Part shown: in pieces, positions 53,627 to 57,949 of the stretch
How the letters are laid out: every line of letters starts with the position of its first letter
Position numbering within the stretch: the first letter of the stretch is position 1
Source: Cupriavidus pampae
GTDB lineage: Bacteria > Pseudomonadota > Gammaproteobacteria > Burkholderiales > Burkholderiaceae
NCBI RefSeq assembly: GCF_914271485.1
Contig: NZ_CAJZAG010000021.1
Location: 1 to 57,949, forward strand
Length of the DNA: 57,949 nt
Direction: 5' to 3'
Program-made: the position numbers and the translations under genes
Notes under the pieces: model-generated
The model's database searches: none
What the model saw: the letters and a program-made list of their open reading frames with translations, nothing else
Told to the model about the DNA's origin: nothing

Positions 53627-54241
53627 TTAGCGCCCAACATGGAAAGCAGAAGCCAGTCGCCAGCTCAGCATGCCGACGACGGCAACACCGACGGTCCACC
53701 AGTAGGCCGCAAACGGCAGTGGAAGCAGCAGGGCCGATGCACCAAAGCCGAAGCACACGAGGAGTCCGTGGGCTGCGACGTGGAATGTCACAGGGTTCGC
53801 GAAGCCGGCCGACGCCGCGCGGATCCTGCGCGACACCGCGCCATCGTTGAGCAGCGCGCACAGCAGCACAAAGCCGCCGAACGCCCAGTACTGCGCGACT
53901 GACGCGCGGTAGACACCGCGGTAGATCGTGAGCCAGAAGTTGCGCATCCAGTTGCGCCCAAGCTTCGCGGTGCCACCGTCGGACAGTATGGTGTCGGCGT
54001 CCGAGCCGGAGAACGAAGCTTTGACGGCACCGGTTGTGACGAACCAGCGCACAAACCGCTCGTTAGCGAGCGCGATCGCGTGGTCAGCGCGCGCGTTCCC
54101 AAGGACGCGCGTAACTGAGGTCTGCTCGGATTCACTGATTTCGAAGTCACTCTTGTCCGGCAGGAAGGGGACGGTCACACAGATCATGAGTGGCGCGAAG
54201 AACAGCCACAGGCGGACGTGAGAGGCAAATCGACTGGCCAT
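53627..54241 (-). CDS. DUF4400 conjugative-element membrane protein
   Basis: This encodes 204 residues from ATG 54241. Membrane segments: HVRLWLFFAPLMICVTVPF near the N-terminus, then YWAFGGFVLLCALLNDG, and two near the end (HGLLVCFGFGASALLLPLPF, then WWTVGVAVVGMLSW). This fits the TIGR03747/DUF4400 family that follows traD in SXT-like elements. Here it lies downstream of a traD remnant and two small genes, with a 2-base gap behind the previous stop. Confidence 0.75.
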   Translation of the reverse strand: MASRFASHVRLWLFFAPLMICVTVPFLPDKSDFEISESEQTSVTRVLGNARADHAIALANERFVRWFVTTGAVKASFSGSDADTILSDGGTAKLGRNWMRNFWLTIYRGVYRASVAQYWAFGGFVLLCALLNDGAVSRRIRAASAGFANPVTFHVAAHGLLVCFGFGASALLLPLPFAAYWWTVGVAVVGMLSWRLASAFHVGR

Positions 54242-54243
54242 GA

Positions 54244-54564
54244 TCAGATGAACTTGCTGAGGATGAGAAGTGGCAGTGCCGCGAGCGCTGCCAGAGCGCC
54301 AACAAGGAACAGAGGCCTGTGTGCCGCGATGCCGATGAGAGCAAAAGCCGGAGCACAACCCTCTGCAACGAAGTTTGGCGGTGGCGACAAATCACGGTGG
54401 CTGGCATCGGTATACCAGGCGTGCATCGCCGCGGCCTGTGTCCGTTCGGCCTTCAGCGCATGCACAGCGACGCCGATCGCAGCGCGCGCAGCAAATCTTG
54501 CGGGGTAGCCTTGCGCGGCGATTAGCCGCCGGCGCGCTTCAGTGTGCAAAGTTGCCAGCGACAT
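54244..54564 (-). CDS. Small membrane protein of the transfer block
   Basis: This encodes 106 residues. The N-terminal half is helical and charged (LHTEARRRLIAAQGYPARFA), and the C-terminal half is hydrophobic (AFALIGIAAHRPLFLVGALA, then ALAALPLLILSKFI), with one or two membrane helices. It overlaps the preceding gene by 26 bases and ends two bases before the DUF4400 gene, so all are translated together. GAGG precedes the start. Unknown function. Confidence 0.65.
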   Translation of the reverse strand: MSLATLHTEARRRLIAAQGYPARFAARAAIGVAVHALKAERTQAAAMHAWYTDASHRDLSPPPNFVAEGCAPAFALIGIAAHRPLFLVGALAALAALPLLILSKFI

Positions 54565-55003
54565 CGTAGGCCTCGAAGTAGCGAGTGAAGCTGTAGCCGT
54601 TGAGCACGCGTGCAGCGAGCTGGAAGGCGGCGCAGCGCTGGGAGACGTGGCCCGGCGTGGGTTCATCGACCACCTGACAGACATAACCTGACGGCTGGCG
54701 CTGCTCGAATGCCGGGATGGACTCGAGGTAGGGGTACCAGACGTTGTAGCGCTCGCCTTTGAACGCCGCGTAGCGTTTGACGTACAGGTCGTGGGCGCGG
54801 CCGAACAACCCGCGCATGAACGCAACGTTGGCGTCGCCGTGTTTGCGGGCGAGCCTCCACGCCTGAATGGCGTCATTGAGCATCTCTGCTACCAGCGGCT
54901 CATCCCGAACTCGGAAGTTGATGCCGATGTAATCGACAACGCGCGTGCAGACTTCATCGAGATCGGGCGAGAGCGTGATGATCGGCGTGAGCTTGGTCGA
55001 CAT
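54539..55003 (-). CDS. Hypothetical protein of the transfer block
   Basis: This encodes 154 residues from ATG 55003 (55048 is an alternative). It is soluble and mainly helical (VVDYIGINFRVRDEPLVAEM, then AFMRGLFGRAHDLYVKRYAA), with Tyr-rich text near the middle (YNVWYPYLESIP). No family recognised. It directly follows the truncated traD and precedes the small membrane gene. Confidence 0.65.
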   Translation of the reverse strand: MSTKLTPIITLSPDLDEVCTRVVDYIGINFRVRDEPLVAEMLNDAIQAWRLARKHGDANVAFMRGLFGRAHDLYVKRYAAFKGERYNVWYPYLESIPAFEQRQPSGYVCQVVDEPTPGHVSQRCAAFQLAARVLNGYSFTRYFEAYDVAGNFAH

Positions 55004-55054
55004 CCTGTGCTCTTTGACGACCTGCCGGAACAGAGTAGGGGAACGCATTGGCAA

Positions 55055-55384
55055 TTAACCTTGAATAATTGGGATACGACCCTGGTAGACCGAGCCGCCA
55101 GAGATGCGCAGGAAGTACTGCAGGTTCGGCAGTTGCATAATTAACTCGGGCGGGATCAGCGGCGCTTTCTCAAGTTGCGTCGAGCGCGAGACCGAACCAC
55201 TGAACTCCCCGACGTGAGCTTCCGTCCCAGTGCTCGTGCTGCTCGAAACGACAATGTTCTGAATCGCAGTGTTGCCGGCCTTTTCAGCAAACCACTGGGC
55301 GGTGTCGATATCTTCCAAGCGTAAAACGATCTGGTTGTTCAGATTGCCCAGCACACGTATGTTTTTGGTGAGCTTTCGGGTCCG
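55055..55384 (-). pseudogene. traD: C-terminal remnant of coupling protein TraD
   Basis: About 108 residues read as the end of an integrating-element type TraD coupling protein (KNIRVLGNLNNQIVLRLEDI, then DTAQWFAEKAGNTAI and a tail LPNLQYFLRISGGSVYQG). The frame continues upstream to 55594, but the sequence there is unrelated, so a deletion joined near 55385. The ATPase motor is lost, so DNA transfer through this protein is not possible. Confidence 0.75.
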
Positions 55385-55634
55385 CCGCAGGCGGATCGTT
55401 CGGCTACGATCTACGCAACACCGCGTTCGCACGCATCGATCAGCAAAGTTGGGCCACACGATCGGCTCGATTGCGCCCACCCCCCCTTTCAATAGCCAGC
55501 GTGTTTGCGCCATGCCGCGGCATGACGCAAGCGCGTTCACGCGCGCTGTCCACGGGTTTCCTTGCTCGTTGAGCATCGAACCATCGCCTGGCATCCGCCA
55601 GGACCATCCCCTTGCAATGTTTTGGAGAGAAACC

Positions 55635-55940
55635 GTGGAATCCCTTGCTTATCTCGTCAAGCGCCCCCTGCAACTGCTCGTGCTCTGCATGGTGCTGTAT
55701 CTCGCCTCCCAGTCGTTTCCCGTCGGTCTTTTCGTGACGGTTGTCGGGGTCTCGTATCTGTACAACAAAGCTATCTCCAGCAGCCGAAGCGTGCCTGCGG
55801 CGCCGAAGGTCTCGATGCCGGACTATCCGTCCACGCTGAAGTCCGAAGCGCCTCAACCGGAAGAGCAACCCGAGCAGCTGTACCAACGCTCGGCGGTTGT
55901 AACACCGATTCGTCGAACGGGAACGAACAACCGTTCCTGA
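55635..55940 (+). CDS. Small inner-membrane protein
   Basis: This encodes 101 residues from GTG 55635, chosen because GGAGAG lies six bases upstream; ATG 55617 is an alternative. One or two hydrophobic segments (LLVLCMVLYLASQSF, then GLFVTVVGVSYLY) are followed by a polar, probably cytoplasmic tail. Unknown function. First of a plus-strand group that ends with ssb. Confidence 0.6.
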   Translation: MESLAYLVKRPLQLLVLCMVLYLASQSFPVGLFVTVVGVSYLYNKAISSSRSVPAAPKVSMPDYPSTLKSEAPQPEEQPEQLYQRSAVVTPIRRTGTNNRS

Positions 55941-56038
55941 TCTGTTGCCGGCCAGCCTTTGGCCGGCCCCTTCCACCTGTCGCGGGTACTCGATACCCGC
56001 CGACAGGTGGGTCTTCGGGCGTCCGTCCGGAGACCATC

Positions 56039-56470
56039 ATGGAAACAACCACCGCAGGATGGCAACTGGACTTCTTCGGAGAAGCGGCCGCCATCATTGC
56101 TCCTCCCCCGGCGATCGAATCTGATGCCGCCGAAGACACTGTCGTCGATGAATCGCTCCGTGAGCGCCTCGCTGACGCGCTAATTGACCTGGCTTGTGGC
56201 AGCCGCCACGGCGTCAACATGCCCGAATCACTGTTGGACTGCGCAAAGCTGTTGCGACAGCGCATCCGCAATGAGTCCGTCGATCTCAAGGAGCTCTCCA
56301 TGACGATCGGCTGGATCTTTGGATTCTGGGACGGCGCCATTCCCTATACCTACGTCTGCGAGATCAGTGGTGTGAGCCCTGAGGTGCTCCAGGACGTGAT
56401 TCTCGGCAACGCCCGCCTGATGGCCGTCCTCGATGACGTCAAGCGTCAGCGCTATGGCTCTCTTCTCTGA
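56039..56470 (+). CDS. Hypothetical plasmid backbone protein
   Basis: This encodes 143 residues from ATG 56039 (GGAG upstream). It is soluble and mainly helical, with an acidic N-terminal part and a regular core (SLLDCAKLLRQRIRNESVDL, then GVSPEVLQDVILGNARLMAV). It has no recognised domain. The gene is between the small membrane protein and the 259-residue gene, all on the plus strand, and the gap to the next gene is six bases. Confidence 0.65.
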   Translation: METTTAGWQLDFFGEAAAIIAPPPAIESDAAEDTVVDESLRERLADALIDLACGSRHGVNMPESLLDCAKLLRQRIRNESVDLKELSMTIGWIFGFWDGAIPYTYVCEISGVSPEVLQDVILGNARLMAVLDDVKRQRYGSLL

Positions 56471-56476
56471 AACCCT

Positions 56477-57256
56477 ATGTCACTGTTCAACCTGATCAAG
56501 CAGGCCGCAGCCGCGTTAGCTGGCGAGCGTGCCGAAACCCAATGCGACCCTGACTCACAAGTGGACGCGATCCCTGTGGGCACCGGCGCAGATAACGAGT
56601 TTCACATGCAGATCGACGGCATCCCGAATCTGTTTCGGGACGAAGGGGCCCGCGTGGTGCACTTCGTGGCCGAGTTCGATCGCCGGATCCAACACACCAC
56701 CTTCGGCAACAAGCTATTGCCCGAGGTCGTGCCACGCTGGAGCAAGGTCCGGACGTACGACACGCCGGGCGTGACCCCTCAAAGCGTGGCCGAAGAGGTG
56801 GTGCGCAATGCCAGACAGGAATCGGCCAATGCCCAACGCAAGGACGCCAGGCCCGACCGGAAGCCGCATGAAGGTGCGGAGACCGGGCGCAACGTCGCGG
56901 AGCCGCCGCCTAAGCCTCGCGTCGCGGAAGCGTCCTCGTCCAACTACACCGTGGGCAAGCTGCTCGAGTGGGGGGAGATGGAGTTCCCCAATCGCAAGCA
57001 GGGCGGCAATCCGACCTACACCTCTTTCGCCGTGAAGCTGGAAACCAGCACCGGCGAGAAAATTCTGCAGGGCGAGGGTCTCAAGGACGTTCTGGCCAAC
57101 GCCAGATGTGTACTTGGTGAACGTGTCGGGATCAAACGCCTTCACAAAGAGAAAGTGCCCGCCTTCGATCAGAAGTCAGGGCGTCCCATCCTAGACCAAG
57201 CCGGCAAACAGAAACTCTGGGATCGCTGGGTCTGGTCGATCAACCGCATTCATTGA
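56477..57256 (+). CDS. Hypothetical protein with KfrB-like C-terminal domain
   Basis: This encodes 259 residues. The first 110 residues have no known motif (IPNLFRDEGARVVHFVAEFD); a charged linker follows (about 110-150). The C-terminal part (YTSFAVKLETSTGEKILQGE, then LANARCVLGERVGIKRLHKE) fits the small beta domain found in KfrB and in plasmid primases. It may bind DNA or a partner. It ends 15 bases before the ssb start, so the two are probably co-transcribed. Confidence 0.5.
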   Translation: MSLFNLIKQAAAALAGERAETQCDPDSQVDAIPVGTGADNEFHMQIDGIPNLFRDEGARVVHFVAEFDRRIQHTTFGNKLLPEVVPRWSKVRTYDTPGVTPQSVAEEVVRNARQESANAQRKDARPDRKPHEGAETGRNVAEPPPKPRVAEASSSNYTVGKLLEWGEMEFPNRKQGGNPTYTSFAVKLETSTGEKILQGEGLKDVLANARCVLGERVGIKRLHKEKVPAFDQKSGRPILDQAGKQKLWDRWVWSINRIH

Positions 57257-57270
57257 AAGGAGTCGTCAAC

Positions 57271-57774
57271 ATGGCGTCTGTCAACAAAGTCATTCTCGTC
57301 GGCAACCTCGGGGCCGACCCTGAAGTCCGTTATCTTCCGAGCGGCGATGCTGTGGCCAACATTCGGCTTGCAACGACCGATCGTTACAAGGACAAGCAGA
57401 GCGGCGATTTCAAGGAGGCCGCCGAATGGCACCGCGTTGCGTTCTTCGGCAAGCTCGCCGAGATCGTCGGACAGTATCTGAAGAAGGGCTCGTCAATCTA
57501 CATCGAGGGCCGCATCCGTACGCGCAAGTGGCAAGATCAAGCGGGGCAAGAGAAGTACAGTACCGAGATCGTTGCCGACCAGATGCAGATGCTTGGCGGT
57601 CGTCCGCAAGGCGGCGATGAGGGGGGCAACTTGAGTCGCGAGTCCGAGGGCGCCGGCGGAGGTCGATACGATGGTGGACGTCGCCAGGATGGTGGCGGTC
57701 AGACTCGAGATCAACGTCGTCAGGCGGCTCCGTCGAACGGCTTTGAAGACATGGATGACGATATCCCGTTCTGA
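57271..57774 (+). CDS. ssb: Single-stranded DNA-binding protein
   Basis: This encodes 167 residues. The OB fold (SVNKVILVGNLGADPEVRYL, WHRVAFFGKLAEIVGQYLKK) covers 1-110. A Gly/Arg/Gln-rich linker and the acidic tip MDDDIPF follow; the tip recruits partner enzymes. AAGGAG decides ATG 57271 over an in-frame ATG at 57253. It protects plasmid single strands during replication or transfer. Confidence 0.95.
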   Translation: MASVNKVILVGNLGADPEVRYLPSGDAVANIRLATTDRYKDKQSGDFKEAAEWHRVAFFGKLAEIVGQYLKKGSSIYIEGRIRTRKWQDQAGQEKYSTEIVADQMQMLGGRPQGGDEGGNLSRESEGAGGGRYDGGRRQDGGGQTRDQRRQAAPSNGFEDMDDDIPF

Positions 57775-57804
57775 GGTTTTGTAATCAAAAACTGTCAAGA
57801 TCAG

Positions 57805-57832
57805 CCCCGCCAAAAGCGGGGTTTTTTTTTTT
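57805..57832 (+). terminator. Rho-independent terminator of ssb
   Basis: CCCCGC (57805-57810) pairs with GCGGGG (57816-57821), followed by eleven T residues. Confidence 0.9.
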
Positions 57833-57847
57833 GATCAGTACTGCGTA

Positions 57848-57949
57848 TTTCGGCCGAACGTGACCGGCCGTTTCGGGATCGTGACCGGTGATTTCGGCAA
57901 CGTGACCGAGCGAACCGGAAGGCAGGATTGGCGTTGCGCATGACATCAA
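57848..57949. mobile_element. IS21-family end with multiple terminal repeats (runs off window)
   Basis: The motif TTTCGG-N-CGTGACCG is repeated three times (TTTCGG at 57848, 57871 and 57892; GTGACCG at 57860, 57881 and 57902, every 21 bases). Repeated 20-22 bp terminal motifs with CGTGACCG are typical of IS21-family elements. The transposase genes should follow outside the window. Confidence 0.65.

Noticed and set aside
52642..53850. 402-residue plus-strand ORF
   Set aside because: Antisense of the 282-residue minus-strand gene, with His/Arg-rich shadow composition.
54565..54876. Longer start for the small membrane gene
   Set aside because: This part is opposite-frame shadow of the 154-residue gene; Ser/Thr-rich text and no ribosome site.

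Overview
The window looks like part of a plasmid or secondary replicon from a beta-proteobacterium of the Burkholderiaceae (Burkholderia, Paraburkholderia, Caballeronia, Cupriavidus or Ralstonia type). This rests on GC-rich codon use, the H-NS-type protein at 43.4 kb, a parA-parB-iteron-repA core at 45.9-50 kb, and KfrA-like, SSB, DUF4400 and TraD-like genes. I saw no rRNA or tRNA gene and no CRISPR array.

Layout. 0.2-4.2 kb: small genes of unknown function, a KfrA-like coiled-coil protein divergent from a broken tyrosine recombinase, a dif-like inverted repeat, and a VapBC-type toxin-antitoxin pair. 4.5-11.1 kb: a complete RND efflux system (outer-membrane lipoprotein, TetR regulator, adaptor, permease) with matched 24-bp operators in front of both transcription units. 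11.1-18.1 kb: a nitrogen/carbon catabolic island (M20 amidohydrolase, Lrp regulator, diaminopropionate ammonia-lyase, MFS transporter, LysR regulator, class II aldolase). 18.3-20.4 kb: a LysR gene divergent from a secreted metallo-beta-lactamase-fold hydrolase. 20.4-37 kb: a degraded accessory zone in which small intact genes alternate with decayed pieces (IS200-type transposase, giant adhesin head, Omp85-like barrel end, family 2 glycosyltransferase tail). It includes two small-protein families, each present in three copies, a LexA-type box, a GAF histidine kinase, an amidase-MFS operon, a short-chain dehydrogenase, a RES-Xre toxin-antitoxin pair and PncC. 37.6-43.7 kb: a very large CheB-CheR-PAS-histidine kinase-receiver protein, a cold-shock protein and an H-NS-type protein.

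44.7-50 kb is the replication and partition core. Eight copies of an 18-bp palindrome (consensus ACTTTCACRYGTGAAAGT, probably the partition site) precede parA-parB. About fifteen direct iterons and a Rep_3-type initiator follow. Two more copies of the palindrome lie far away, at 22.4 and 35.5 kb. 50-57.9 kb: an orphan HigA-like antitoxin, a UvrD-type helicase, a truncated conjugation block (TraD tail, two small genes, DUF4400 protein, a 282-residue protein), then small unknown genes and ssb, ending in the terminal repeats of an IS21-family element that runs off the window.

The backbone genes serve replication, segregation and DNA maintenance. The accessory genes add drug or solvent efflux, catabolism and signalling. 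The conjugation machinery visible here is incomplete, so self-transfer cannot be inferred from this window. The most unusual features are the dispersed parS-like palindromes, the dif-like site beside the dead recombinase, the three-copy small-protein families and the LexA-box zinc-ribbon gene.
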